Part shown: positions 42,997 to 52,304 of the stretch, piece by piece
How positions within the stretch are numbered: the first letter of the stretch is position 1
How the letters are laid out: every line of letters begins with the position of its first letter
Source of the DNA: DIGJ01 sp041739345
GTDB lineage: Bacteria > Bacillota > Clostridia > Lachnospirales > Lachnospiraceae
Length of the DNA: 64,000 bases
Direction of reading: 5' to 3'
Assembly (NCBI GenBank): GCA_041739345.1
Contig: JBGSNZ010000022.1
Span: 62,001-126,000 of the forward strand
Notes under the pieces: generated by a model
The model's database searches: none
Seen by the model: the letters and a program-made list of their open reading frames with translations, nothing else
What the model was told of the DNA's origin: nothing
Program-made: the position numbers and the translations under genes

Positions 42997-43758
42997 ATGC
43001 GAAACAAGCTACCTGCAAAAATCATGATTGCAGCAGTGATACTTTGTTTCTTAGTACCATCAATAAAAACGGTTAATGCAAAAGAGTATACAATAAAAGA
43101 TGTTCATGAAATCGACGAAGCATATGAAAGTATTCAGGATGTTTTGAATCAGGGATGGATGAGCTTAACTTTAGGAAGATTTTATCCGGATAAAAAGATT
43201 TCAAGAGAAGAATTTGCGATGATTTTAACGAAATTTAACAGTCAGATGAGTGAAGCTTCATCTATCAAAACCGCTTCATTTAAGGATGTTACATTAAAAA
43301 ACAAATTCAATAAGTACATTGAACTTGAAAAAAATTATATAACCTATTATAAAACGAAAAATGGAAAATACTTTAAACCAAAAAATTATTTAACGAGAGA
43401 AGATGCCTTGGTTGCCATAGTAAAAGTGCTTGGATATGATTCGGAGGACGCGGTTACGAATGGAGCTGATTCGGAAGTAGATCTCGATGAAATAATTGAA
43501 GATTATAATAAGATTTCACCAGCACTTGAAAATTATGTTACGATAGGCGTAATCAATGAATTAATTGATTTAGTAGATATTGAGGATGGCACTTATCTTT
43601 TACCAAAGGAAAATATAACAAGAAGAGAGTTGGCTCAGTTATTAGTAAATGCAAATGACGCCAAGGAATATAACAAAATCGAAGAATCTACAGATGCTTC
43701 TGAAAATGAGACAACTGATGTAGCAGATGATGAAGAAATATCAATTGATACAAAGTAG
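42997..43758 (+). CDS. Secreted SLH-like repeat protein (tandem copy 1)
   Basis: 253 residues from the ATG at 42997 (AGGAGGG upstream). A signal peptide of about 28 residues ends VNA. Three S-layer-homology-like repeats follow: a segment with WMSLTLGRFYPDKKISREEFAMIL, one with YFKPKNYLTREDALVAIVKVLGY, and one with LPKENITRRELAQLLVNA. SLH domains anchor proteins to pyruvylated cell-wall polymer. The tail is acidic and short, with no other domain. The next gene encodes a close paralogue. Confidence 0.8.
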   Translation: MRNKLPAKIMIAAVILCFLVPSIKTVNAKEYTIKDVHEIDEAYESIQDVLNQGWMSLTLGRFYPDKKISREEFAMILTKFNSQMSEASSIKTASFKDVTLKNKFNKYIELEKNYITYYKTKNGKYFKPKNYLTREDALVAIVKVLGYDSEDAVTNGADSEVDLDEIIEDYNKISPALENYVTIGVINELIDLVDIEDGTYLLPKENITRRELAQLLVNANDAKEYNKIEESTDASENETTDVADDEEISIDTK

Positions 43759-43795
43759 CATATTTAAAGAAAATATTAGAAGGGTAGAGATTATA

Positions 43796-45073
43796 ATGAA
43801 GCATAAAATAATGTCAGTATTAATTATTGCTACACTGGTAATCAGCATGTGTATGCCAAATGTAGCATCCGTTCAGGCTAAAACCTTTACAATCAAAGAT
43901 GTAGAGGAAAGTGATGAAGCTTACGACAGCATTCAAAGTGTATTAGATCAGGAATGGATGAGCCTTACTCTTGGAAGATTTTATCCAGATAAATCCATCA
44001 GCAGAGGTGAGTTTTCATTAATCCTAACGAAATTTAATAATCAGTTAAGTGAGGCAAAAAAAGTAACAAAATCAACATTTTTAGATTTAAGCGTTAATAA
44101 TAAATATTCCAAATACGTAGAATTACAGAAAAACTATATTACTTACTATAAATCTAAGAAGGGTAAGTATTTTAAACCAAACAATTATCTGACCAGAGAA
44201 GATGCATTAGTTGCAATCGTAAAAATACTTGGCTATGATTCACAGGAGGCGGTAGCAGATGGTTCCGATTCTGAGGTTGATCTCGATGAAATCATTGCAG
44301 ATTACAATAAAGTATCACCTGCACTTGAATCATATGTTACGCTTGGTGTAACAAATGAGTTGATTGATTTGACAGATGTGGAAGATACTTCCTATCTTTA
44401 TCCGAAAAAGCAGATAACGAGACGACAGATGGCACAGCTTTTAGTAAATGCAAGTAATTCAAAGGACTTTACGAATACAAATGAAGATGTAGATGAATCT
44501 ACTACAGATACAGATGTAACGAAGGATACAGACAGTAAAAGAAATACAGATAGCAATAAAAATACAGACAAGACTAAGAATACGGATAATAGTAAAAAAA
44601 ACGATAGTAACAAGAAGAGTGACGCATCCTCAGATGCCGATACGGATTCTAATCTTGGCGCAAATGGCATGGGCTACATCAAGATTGAAGTAGATGGCAC
44701 AGAGACGATTTATCGCCAGAAATATGCGGATAATTTAGGTCAATACTGGCAATTTTATCGTGATAAATATTCGGACAATAATCGTTTCTCATTAAAGATA
44801 CCCAAGGATGTCGAAGTAGGGGATGTTTTGGAGGCATCTTCCTATGATCCCTATTCGAATTACCCATATGATGCTCAATATGCCAATAACAGTGGAAAGT
44901 CATATGTTTTTGGATTTGAAGACTGTAAGTTAACCATTACCATTACAGGGCGCGAAAAATCGGGAGGATATGTTACAGGAACGCTTTCAGGATCAATTCC
45001 GGTTAATAATGGTGATGTGATTTCTTTTACAAATGGCGTTTTTAAATATAAATTAGCATCTACGGGATTTTAA
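43796..45073 (+). CDS. Secreted SLH-like protein with low-complexity linker and C-terminal domain (tandem copy 2)
   Basis: 425 residues from the ATG at 43796; GAAGGG lies upstream. The first 240 residues, signal peptide and three repeats, align almost without gaps to copy 1 (for example WMSLTLGRFYPDKSISRGEF and VDLDEII in both). A Lys/Asp/Asn/Thr-rich linker of about 60 residues follows (repeating NTD, KNTD and KND units), then a beta-rich domain of about 125 residues starting MGYIKIEVDGTETIY and ending in KYKLASTGF. Copy 1 lacks these last parts, so the copies probably differ in what they display on the cell surface. Confidence 0.8.
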   Translation: MKHKIMSVLIIATLVISMCMPNVASVQAKTFTIKDVEESDEAYDSIQSVLDQEWMSLTLGRFYPDKSISRGEFSLILTKFNNQLSEAKKVTKSTFLDLSVNNKYSKYVELQKNYITYYKSKKGKYFKPNNYLTREDALVAIVKILGYDSQEAVADGSDSEVDLDEIIADYNKVSPALESYVTLGVTNELIDLTDVEDTSYLYPKKQITRRQMAQLLVNASNSKDFTNTNEDVDESTTDTDVTKDTDSKRNTDSNKNTDKTKNTDNSKKNDSNKKSDASSDADTDSNLGANGMGYIKIEVDGTETIYRQKYADNLGQYWQFYRDKYSDNNRFSLKIPKDVEVGDVLEASSYDPYSNYPYDAQYANNSGKSYVFGFEDCKLTITITGREKSGGYVTGTLSGSIPVNNGDVISFTNGVFKYKLASTGF

Positions 45074-45094
45074 TAATATCTTAGATGGTAAGAC

Positions 45095-45125
45095 AAAGTC
45101 CGAGGCATCAGCCTCGGACTTTTCT
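45095..45125 (+). terminator. Terminator after the SLH-like genes
   Basis: AAAGTCCGAGGC (45095-45106) pairs with GCCTCGGACTTT (45111-45122) around ATCA; a short T-run follows. Confidence 0.88.
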
Positions 45126-45286
45126 CGATTGTGCCCAACAGGGGTGTAATCTAATCGGTAAAATTCCGTAGCCTGACATAGTTATGGGAAAGACATAGCC
45201 AATGGCATGAGTGCGCTCGTGTGGGCGAGTAATTCAATATCAGTTTCCAATTAATGTAAAAACAAGTAGACAAAGGAGACTTTATA
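45126..45286. other. Structured spacer before the BlaI-type regulator
   Basis: Unusually G+C-rich for a spacer here, with several very short hairpins (CCC-AACA-GGG, CGG-TAAAATT-CCG, GCCA-A-TGGC, CTCG-TGTGGG-CGAG) and a GACATAG direct repeat at 45175 and 45192. No gene was recognised. It may be a regulatory leader or a decayed element. Confidence 0.35.
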
Positions 45287-45679
45287 ATGGAAGAATATAC
45301 GTTAGGAACGATAGAAGCAAAATTTGCAGAAATTATATGGAAGAGAGAACCTATTTCTACCAATGAATTAATTTTGATTTGTGAAAAAGAATTTAATTGG
45401 AAAAGGACTACTACGTATACAGTCTTAAAACGATTGAGTCAGAAAGGAATTTTTCAGAATCAGAATGGAATAGTTACCTCGATGATTTCAAAAAAGGACT
45501 TTTATGCTCATCAAAGTGAAATATATGTAGAAAACTCTTTTGGTGGTTCTCTTCCTCAGTTTTTGACAGCTTTTACCACACGGAAGAAATTAAGTCAAAA
45601 AGAAATAGAAGAATTAATGAAGATTATTGAAAATAGTGGAGGCGTAGATACGGTTGGGAGGCATGAATCGAATGTATGA
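45287..45679 (+). CDS. BlaI/MecI/CopY-family repressor
   Basis: 130 residues, AAAGGAG before the ATG. The winged helix is typical: LGTIEAKFAEIIWKREPIST, KEFNWKRTTTYTVLKRLSQKG and a wing with GIVTSMISKKDF. The C-terminal dimerisation helix region (LSQKEIEELMKIIENSGG) completes the fold. These repressors are cleaved or released when the M56 sensor protease encoded beside them is activated. It overlaps the sensor gene by a few bases. Confidence 0.9.
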   Translation: MEEYTLGTIEAKFAEIIWKREPISTNELILICEKEFNWKRTTTYTVLKRLSQKGIFQNQNGIVTSMISKKDFYAHQSEIYVENSFGGSLPQFLTAFTTRKKLSQKEIEELMKIIENSGGVDTVGRHESNV

Positions 45680-47714
45680 TATTTTTATTAAGGTACTAAA
45701 TATGAGTTATCAGGCAGGTATTGTCATCTGCTTTATTATCCTTGGGAGATTTTTACTAAAGATTATAAAAGCGCCTAAGAAATATGCGTATTATCTTTGG
45801 GGAATCGCTTTTATACGTATGATTTTCCCTATATCATTTGAAACTGTATTAAGCTTACTTCCAAAGAAAACGAAACCAATATCTACAACAATCCTGTATG
45901 AACAAATTCCGCAGGTTCATACCGGCAGTAACATGATAGATTACACTGTGAATAGCGTACATCCAGCGGCTTCGCCTATGGCTAGTGTTAATCCCATACA
46001 GATTTGGATTTTAATTGCACAAATCATATGGTTGGTGGGTCTTGTTTTGCTACTGATTTATAGTGCTGTATCCTATATAAAATTAAAGTATCGTTTAGTG
46101 GGTTCTGTAAACTTTCAGGATAATATCTATTTGGTAGACCATTTGGAAACACCTTTTATTCTTGGCATCATTAGACCACGTATCTATATGCCATCCAACC
46201 TGAAACAAATAGAAATGGAATATATTCTACAGCATGAACGAGCACATCTGAAAAGGCGTGATCACATCATGAAAGTGATCGCATTCTTAGCAGCATCGAT
46301 TCACTGGTTCAATCCGCTCGCATGGGTTGCGTTTGTATTTGGATGCAAAGACATGGAAATGTCTTGTGATGAATACGTAATGAAAACATCGAATCAGGAT
46401 ATTAGAAAAGAATATTCAGCCTCGTTATTAAGTCTTTGTGTCGGAAACAGAAAGTTGTCCGGTACCCCATTGGCTTTTGGTGAAGGGAGTACACAAGGAA
46501 GAATTAAGAATGTCTTGCATTATAAAAAACCAGCTGGAATAGCAGTGATTTTGTCCTTATTTATAGTAGCAATACTGGCAATATGCTTACTTTCTAATCC
46601 TGAAAGTAATGTGAAACGTAATAATCGAAACTTAAAAAAGGCAATGCTAAATATTACACAGGAACAGGTAGACTTCAATGAGGTAGTTCCTTTTGAATGG
46701 ACTGCTGTCTATACATTTGATCCGTATCTTCCTGTAGAAAATCAAGAAGAAATTATTGGGATTGAAAGTGATGAATTACAAGAGAGTGTAAGTGAGGGAA
46801 TGGTACACCTAGTATTTGTAAACAATGACGAGGTTGTAAGCTGCATTTGTGCTTATCCAGATGGATTGGGATATTCTGTTAATCTTAGAGGGGAAGGCAT
46901 TGACTACACGATGTTGAATATCAATTACAGAAAGATTGCCTATAGCGAAGATTCCATATTTTCCGTAAAAATTTCTGAGGATATTGTATGTCTAGATTAT
47001 AAGGAAAGCCGCAATCAGACAGAAAGTAGTGCATCAGATAATGGTAAAGAGTATGAAAATGCAACTTTTAAAGGAACAACCGATTTAGAGGAAGCGGTTT
47101 CACAGGCAATTCTAACAGAAAATAAAAGTGAATCATCAAGGTATGATATAGTAGTGGAATCTCATACGACCTTAAAGACAGAAATAAAAGATAATAGTGT
47201 AACTGTATATGCAATGGTACTAGTACAGGAATATACCTATACAAAGAGCAGTATCACAGAAGAAGGTGGCAGTCATATGCCGGCCTCGTTAACCTTTGCA
47301 GTAAATGAAGATGGTAGTTATACATTACGGGAATACTGGCGTCCAATGGATGGTAGTTATTATGCATCTTCGATTGCAGATAAGTTTCCATCGGATATAT
47401 ATGAAGATGCCCTAGATACCCAAAAGTATATTTATGAACAAATTAGGGCTTGTTATAAACAAGTAATTGAATACGGAAATATAAATACAGACGTAATCAT
47501 TGAGAATCTAATCAGCAAAATATGTTCTTCTCCTGCAACAGCTTCTTCCCCACAAGACTATATTAAGGACCATGAGATAGAGTATCGGGAACTTCTCTAT
47601 CTTGGAGAATATACACTGGATTATTGCTCTGCACTTTTTGAAGTAGGCGGACAGGATGGCTTGGAAGGTCAGGTCATGGAAATTGTCTGTGAAGACATTA
47701 GGGGGAATCATTGA
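45672..47714 (+). CDS. M56-family sensor metallopeptidase (BlaR1-like) with non-penicillin-binding sensor domain
   Basis: 680 residues from the ATG at 45672, 10 bases after GGGAGG. The N-terminal half has hydrophobic helices and the zinc protease motif LQHERAHLKRRDH (HExxH-like HERAH, about residue 190), then GCKDMEMSCDEYV. A helix near 300 leads to an external region of about 360 residues. This region shows no SxxK or KTG penicillin-binding motifs, unlike BlaR1. The sensed signal is therefore unknown. A +1 frame after 47700 stays open to 47775, so a late frameshift altering the C-terminus is possible. Confidence 0.82.
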   Translation: MYDIFIKVLNMSYQAGIVICFIILGRFLLKIIKAPKKYAYYLWGIAFIRMIFPISFETVLSLLPKKTKPISTTILYEQIPQVHTGSNMIDYTVNSVHPAASPMASVNPIQIWILIAQIIWLVGLVLLLIYSAVSYIKLKYRLVGSVNFQDNIYLVDHLETPFILGIIRPRIYMPSNLKQIEMEYILQHERAHLKRRDHIMKVIAFLAASIHWFNPLAWVAFVFGCKDMEMSCDEYVMKTSNQDIRKEYSASLLSLCVGNRKLSGTPLAFGEGSTQGRIKNVLHYKKPAGIAVILSLFIVAILAICLLSNPESNVKRNNRNLKKAMLNITQEQVDFNEVVPFEWTAVYTFDPYLPVENQEEIIGIESDELQESVSEGMVHLVFVNNDEVVSCICAYPDGLGYSVNLRGEGIDYTMLNINYRKIAYSEDSIFSVKISEDIVCLDYKESRNQTESSASDNGKEYENATFKGTTDLEEAVSQAILTENKSESSRYDIVVESHTTLKTEIKDNSVTVYAMVLVQEYTYTKSSITEEGGSHMPASLTFAVNEDGSYTLREYWRPMDGSYYASSIADKFPSDIYEDALDTQKYIYEQIRACYKQVIEYGNINTDVIIENLISKICSSPATASSPQDYIKDHEIEYRELLYLGEYTLDYCSALFEVGGQDGLEGQVMEIVCEDIRGNH

Positions 47715-47761
47715 TTTTCGTGAAACAGGCGATTATGATAACTATACATTGACGGCTGAAT

Positions 47762-48838
47762 TTATCGTTGATTAGAAGATTGCTCATTATTTTTATTTCC
47801 TTTTGGAATAAGGCGTATGATTTTATCGTCATTAAAAGACGAAACGCCTCTGCCGTCTCTGTTGCTAGTTGTCAGATAAATAGATCCGTCAACTGCTTCA
47901 ATAACTTCACGTAAGCGACCATATTGATCAATCAGCCAGGAGTCTAACTTTTCTACCTTGGTACCTTGGTTATTTAGTGAGATTGATATCAGTTGCTCTC
48001 CACGTAAAGTAGCAACTAGTAACTTCTCTTTCCATGTACCTTGATTTACAAAGGTAATCCCGGAGGGGGCCCATGTTTTTTCATTGCTTTGTAACAAGGG
48101 CTTTTTAAAAATCATATTATTTGCATCTTCATTCCCTTGAACAATAGGCCATCCATAATTAGCACCAGGGATTATTATATTAGTTTCATCATGTGCAGTC
48201 TGTCCATGCTCTGACTCATATAAAATATTATTTGAATTCCAGGCTAATCCTTGGGGATTTCTATGACCAAAGCTATAAACTGGGGAATTTTTGAAAGGAT
48301 TATCCGTTGGGATGCCTCCATCTAAATTAATTCGTAATATTTTCCCGGCTAAATTTTTGATATCTTGGGATAGATTCGGAATACCCGCATCTCCTGTTGT
48401 TATATATAATTTTTGATCCGGACCAATTTTTATTCTACCGCCATTATGAATGTTGCCTCCCGGAATTCGATCAAGAATAACACGGTCAATAGAGGCTTTG
48501 TTATTATCTTCAAACAGTCGCACAACACGATTGTAAATTCTTTCGTTATCAATATAAGAATGCATGACATATATATAGTGGTTTGAAATAAAATCGGGAT
48601 CAAGGGCAATACCCATTAGACCACCTTCACCTTGACTTATAAATGGGGATTCAAAGGTAATAAGCGGTTCCGGTAAGAAAAGGCCATCTTTCATTATCCA
48701 GATGCTTCCGGAACGCTCTGTTACATATAATGTGTTATCTTTACTTATTTCTATCGCCCAAGGTATGAATAAATTAATTGCTATTATCTCAATATCATAT
48801 GGAAATTCATTTGAATTAATTATATTTTCTTTTAACAC
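47762..48838 (-). CDS. PQQ-type sugar dehydrogenase family protein (GSDH beta-propeller)
   Basis: 358 residues, starting with GTG at 48838 after GAGGATGG. The six-bladed GSDH propeller is recognisable: LYVTERSGSIWIM, GEGGLMGIALDPDF, IPGGNIHNGGRIKIGPDQKLYITTGDAG (active-site His region; landmarks IHNGGR and TTGDAG), SFGHRNPQGLAWN, and ESEHGQTAHDETN. Members oxidise aldoses using PQQ and calcium outside the cell. Here no signal peptide is visible, and PQQ is not expected in an anaerobe, so the cofactor and role are doubtful. It lies 72 bases downstream of the AraC gene on the same strand. Confidence 0.8.
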   Translation of the reverse strand: MLKENIINSNEFPYDIEIIAINLFIPWAIEISKDNTLYVTERSGSIWIMKDGLFLPEPLITFESPFISQGEGGLMGIALDPDFISNHYIYVMHSYIDNERIYNRVVRLFEDNNKASIDRVILDRIPGGNIHNGGRIKIGPDQKLYITTGDAGIPNLSQDIKNLAGKILRINLDGGIPTDNPFKNSPVYSFGHRNPQGLAWNSNNILYESEHGQTAHDETNIIIPGANYGWPIVQGNEDANNMIFKKPLLQSNEKTWAPSGITFVNQGTWKEKLLVATLRGEQLISISLNNQGTKVEKLDSWLIDQYGRLREVIEAVDGSIYLTTSNRDGRGVSSFNDDKIIRLIPKGNKNNEQSSNQR

Positions 48839-48910
48839 ATAAACACCATCCTCAAATTGTTTTGTTTTATTATTCTATTCAAGTTATAAAGGGATGTGCT
48901 TTTGTTGATC

Positions 48911-49765
48911 TTATTGGCTATGCAATATTTCAGGAATTACCGAATGTTTAATACGGTATTCGCTTGGGGACAGACCTGTATACCGCTTGAATGCTTTTGA
49001 AAATGTAAAATAATCTCTATACCCTACGGAATAAGAGATATTCTGCATGGAAATATACTCTTCTTCGAGCATATGACAAGCAATTTTCATGCGATAAGAA
49101 GTTAGATATTCTTGTGGGGTATGCCCTGTAGTGTCTTTGAATAGGCGCGTCATGTAGCTGCGTTCTAGATTGCACACATGAGCAATGTCCTCCATATGAA
49201 TTGGTTCATTGTATTTGAAGTGGATAAAATTAATGATTTTTTTCATATATGCCAGTTGGGGATTAACAGTAGAAGGGGAGCTTGTGGCAGAAATTTTTAT
49301 AATGCAGTCAAACAATTCGTATATTTTACCGATACAGAACAATTCTTTGCTGTAGTTGATTAATAGACTATGCATTATGCGTTCAATTGAATTGGGACAG
49401 GATAGTGGTGTAAAGACCGGATTCTCCACATTAAGACCAGATTTTTGAAGGTATTCTGCTGTCTTAGGACCGTCTAAATGAACCCAGATATAATTCCAAG
49501 GATCTTCAATATCAGCCTCATAATAGGCCAAAGCATTAGGAGAAATAACAAAACCATGATGGGCAGTAATTGTATATTTCTGGTCTTTGATATTCAAAAT
49601 TCCTTTTCCGTTTAAAATGTAGTGAAAAATATAATGGTTTCGTATAATGGGGCCATAGGCATAAGCGGGAGGACAGGCATGTTTACCGATTTCATATATA
49701 TGCAAATCCGTGCATGAATCATAATTTAAAAAATAGCATTCATCATATGTTGTTTGAACAGACAT
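48911..49765 (-). CDS. AraC-family regulator of the alpha-galactoside operon
   Basis: 284 residues, GGAAGGAG before the ATG. An N-terminal AraC cupin (about 1-170) with IFHYILNGKGILNI, then two helix-turn-helix units with HMEDIAHVCNLERSYMTRLFK and MQNISYSVGYRDYFTFSKAFK followed by TGLSPSEYR. It is divergent from the binding protein, permeases and GH36 enzyme, and resembles melibiose/raffinose-type activators (MsmR). It probably activates that operon when alpha-galactosides bind. Confidence 0.88.
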   Translation of the reverse strand: MSVQTTYDECYFLNYDSCTDLHIYEIGKHACPPAYAYGPIIRNHYIFHYILNGKGILNIKDQKYTITAHHGFVISPNALAYYEADIEDPWNYIWVHLDGPKTAEYLQKSGLNVENPVFTPLSCPNSIERIMHSLLINYSKELFCIGKIYELFDCIIKISATSSPSTVNPQLAYMKKIINFIHFKYNEPIHMEDIAHVCNLERSYMTRLFKDTTGHTPQEYLTSYRMKIACHMLEEEYISMQNISYSVGYRDYFTFSKAFKRYTGLSPSEYRIKHSVIPEILHSQ

Positions 49766-49911
49766 GTGACATCTCCTTCCTGTCTAGAACGAAAATCCAG
49801 TATATTAGCATTTGGATTCCAGATAACACGGTATATATGGGATTATAGTATAGACAAGATACTTTGTAAATACTCTCAGGTTATTTTGAATGAAAATACA
49901 AATATCACAAT

Positions 49912-49940
49912 TTGACATATAAAAGCATAAAGATGACATT
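49912..49940 (+). promoter_or_regulatory. Weak activator-type promoter for the alpha-galactoside operon
   Basis: TTGACA at 49912-49917 is good, but the -10 at 17 bases (GACATT, 49935-49940) is poor, as expected for a promoter that depends on the divergent AraC activator. Confidence 0.4.
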
Positions 49941-50000
49941 TTAAAAAAAATAAAAATGTGGTTAAATAATTATATCAAAAATATAAGGAGGAGAAGTAAT

Positions 50001-51317
50001 ATGAGAAAAAGAGTAATAAGTGCAATGCTTTGTACAGCGATGTTAGTGACATTGCTTACTGGATGTGGCAGTACCAAAAGTCAGACATCAACAACAGATC
50101 AGCAGACAACTAAGGTGGAAGAAACGGAAAATGAAACTAAGTCAACTGGGGATGCAGTTACAATTTCTTATGCATGTTGGGATTCTAATCAGGCGGAACT
50201 GATTCAGACTATGGCAGATGAATTTGAGAAAGAGAACCCAAATATCAAAATTGACATCCAGGTAAATGGATGGAGTGATTATTGGACAGCGCTTGAAGCT
50301 GCGGCAACAGGAGGATCTTTACCAGATACATTCTGGATGCATTCTAATAATATTAACTATTATGGAGCAAATGGCCAACTTTTGGATTTGACTGACTATA
50401 TTGAAAAAAGCGAAGCAGTTGATTTAGCGAATTATCCAGAAGGACTAGATCAAATCTATAATATTGATGGAAAACAGTATGCAATTCCAAAGGATTATGA
50501 CACGATTGCACTCTGGTATAACAAGACATTATTTGATGAAGCAGCAATTGATTATCCAGATGAAACATGGACATGGGATGATTTAAAAGAAGCAGCTAAA
50601 AAGCTGACAAAAGCGGATGGAACCCAGTATGGTTTCTGTGCCGGTCTACATAACCAAGAAGGTTACTACAACTTTGTATATCAAAATGGTGGGGAAATTA
50701 TTTCAGATAGCAAAGTATCTGGATACGATGAAGAAAAAACGATAGCTGGAATTGAAGAGTATTTTAGCTTTGTAAAAGAAGGATTATCACCAGAAATCTA
50801 CGATGATCAGGCTCGTGCAGAAGCAATCCAAAATGGACTATGCGCAATGGGATTATTTGGTTCATGGAATCTTTCCGGATTTGCAGCTACGGATTTTATG
50901 ACTACGAATTTTAATTGTGCAGTGCTTCCAATGTCAAATGATGGGGGAAAGGCAACAATTTTTAACGGACTAGGAAATGCTATTTCAGCAACTACCAAAC
51001 ATCCAGATGAAGCATGGAAATGGGTAGAATATCTAAGTAGTAAAGAAGGACAGGAACGTCAGGCCGAACTTGGGGTTGCTATTTCAGCATATAATGGAAC
51101 AGCAGATAAATTTTCTGAGGCATATCCTATGTTTAATACAAAATGTTATATTGATATGATTGATTATGCGCAGATTCGTCCATATTCAAATCAGACCAGT
51201 GTTTGGGAAGATAAAGCATATGAGTTGCTAAAAAATGCGTATGCAGGAAAAGAAGATACCAAAGAAGCCTGCAAGAATGTTGCTAATATGATGAATGAAG
51301 CACTAGCAGCAGAATAA
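50001..51317 (+). CDS. Sugar-binding lipoprotein (SBP_bac_1)
   Basis: 438 residues from the ATG at 50001 (AAGGAGGAGAAG upstream). Signal peptide with an LLTGC lipobox, then a polar Gln/Thr-rich linker. The mature fold shows VTISYACWDSNQAELIQTMADEFEKENPNI, the family strand LPDTFWMH and a GLGNAISATTKHPDEAWKWVEYLSS segment. It would bind raffinose or melibiose-type sugars for the two permeases that follow. No ATPase is encoded nearby, so a shared MsiK-like ATPase is presumed. Confidence 0.9.
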   Translation: MRKRVISAMLCTAMLVTLLTGCGSTKSQTSTTDQQTTKVEETENETKSTGDAVTISYACWDSNQAELIQTMADEFEKENPNIKIDIQVNGWSDYWTALEAAATGGSLPDTFWMHSNNINYYGANGQLLDLTDYIEKSEAVDLANYPEGLDQIYNIDGKQYAIPKDYDTIALWYNKTLFDEAAIDYPDETWTWDDLKEAAKKLTKADGTQYGFCAGLHNQEGYYNFVYQNGGEIISDSKVSGYDEEKTIAGIEEYFSFVKEGLSPEIYDDQARAEAIQNGLCAMGLFGSWNLSGFAATDFMTTNFNCAVLPMSNDGGKATIFNGLGNAISATTKHPDEAWKWVEYLSSKEGQERQAELGVAISAYNGTADKFSEAYPMFNTKCYIDMIDYAQIRPYSNQTSVWEDKAYELLKNAYAGKEDTKEACKNVANMMNEALAAE

Positions 51318-51330
51318 GTTGTTAAAATTT

Positions 51331-51353
51331 TGCGGCAGTCCTTAACTGCCGCA
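51331..51353 (+). other. Strong intercistronic hairpin after the binding-protein gene
   Basis: TGCGGCAGT (51331-51339) pairs perfectly with ACTGCCGCA (51345-51353) around a 5-base loop, followed by GTTTTGTT. Between binding protein and permease, such hairpins usually stabilise the upstream mRNA or terminate part of the transcripts, giving excess binding protein. Confidence 0.75.
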
Positions 51354-51372
51354 GTTTTGTTGAGGTGATAAG

Positions 51373-52290
51373 ATGAAAGGCGTAAAAGTTGGAAAAACAA
51401 AAATGTCGAAAAGAACGCTGAATGAATGGTGCTGGGGCTGGGGACTGATACTTCCCACAATTTTAGGCTTAATTATTCTGAATATCATACCTATTTTCCA
51501 GACGTTTTACTTAAGCTTTTTTAAAAGTGGAGCATTTGGAAAAGGAAATATATTTGTGGGTTTGGAAAATTATAAGAAAATGTTTCAGGATGTTCAGGTT
51601 TGGTATGCAGTGCGAAATACGTTAGGATATACCTGCCTAGTGGTTCCTGTAACTATAGTAATAGCGCTGCTTCTTGCGGTAGTATTAAATGGAAAAATTA
51701 AAGGGAAAGGAATCTATCGTACGATTTATTTTGTTCCAATGGTAGCCGCACCAGCTGCAGTAACCATGGTATGGAAATGGCTATATAATTATCAGTATGG
51801 TCTGCTAAATCATTTTCTGAATAAAATAGGAATTCATAGTGTGAACTGGATTGATAATCCCAATGCTGCAATGATATCGATTGCAATCATTGGAATCTGG
51901 AGTACGGTAGGATATAGCATGGTTTTGCTTCTAGCAGGGTTACAAGAAATTCCAAGAGATTACTATGAGGCATCTAATATTGATGGTGCCAACTGTATCC
52001 GCCAGTTTTTTAACATCACATTGCCACTTGTTTCGCCAACACTATTTTTTGTACTTGTTACAAGTATTATTACTGCGATGCAAGTGTTTGATGTGATTTA
52101 CATGATGTTGGATGTGACCAGTCCGTCATATAACAGTACGGTATCACTAGTTTATCTATTTTATAATAATTCATTTAAGTATTCTAATAAGGGATATGGT
52201 TCAGCAATTGTCATGCTTCTTTTGGCAATTATTATAATCATAACAGTTATACAGACGAAGCTACAAAAAAAATGGGTAAATTATATGTAG
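51373..52290 (+). CDS. Sugar ABC permease, MalF/LacF type
   Basis: 305 residues with six helices: WGWGLILPTILGLIILNIIP opens the protein. The EAA motif reads YYEASNIDGANCIRQFFNITLPLVSPTLFF near 200 (landmark EASNIDGA). It pairs with the following permease; GTTGAGGTG precedes the ATG. The family imports di- and oligosaccharides. Confidence 0.9.
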   Translation: MKGVKVGKTKMSKRTLNEWCWGWGLILPTILGLIILNIIPIFQTFYLSFFKSGAFGKGNIFVGLENYKKMFQDVQVWYAVRNTLGYTCLVVPVTIVIALLLAVVLNGKIKGKGIYRTIYFVPMVAAPAAVTMVWKWLYNYQYGLLNHFLNKIGIHSVNWIDNPNAAMISIAIIGIWSTVGYSMVLLLAGLQEIPRDYYEASNIDGANCIRQFFNITLPLVSPTLFFVLVTSIITAMQVFDVIYMMLDVTSPSYNSTVSLVYLFYNNSFKYSNKGYGSAIVMLLLAIIIIITVIQTKLQKKWVNYM

Positions 52291-52304
52291 GAGGGAGCCT
52301 GGCT

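Noticed and set aside
45287..47714. Beta-lactam resistance operon
   Set aside because: The sensor lacks penicillin-binding motifs, and no beta-lactamase or PBP2a gene is adjacent.
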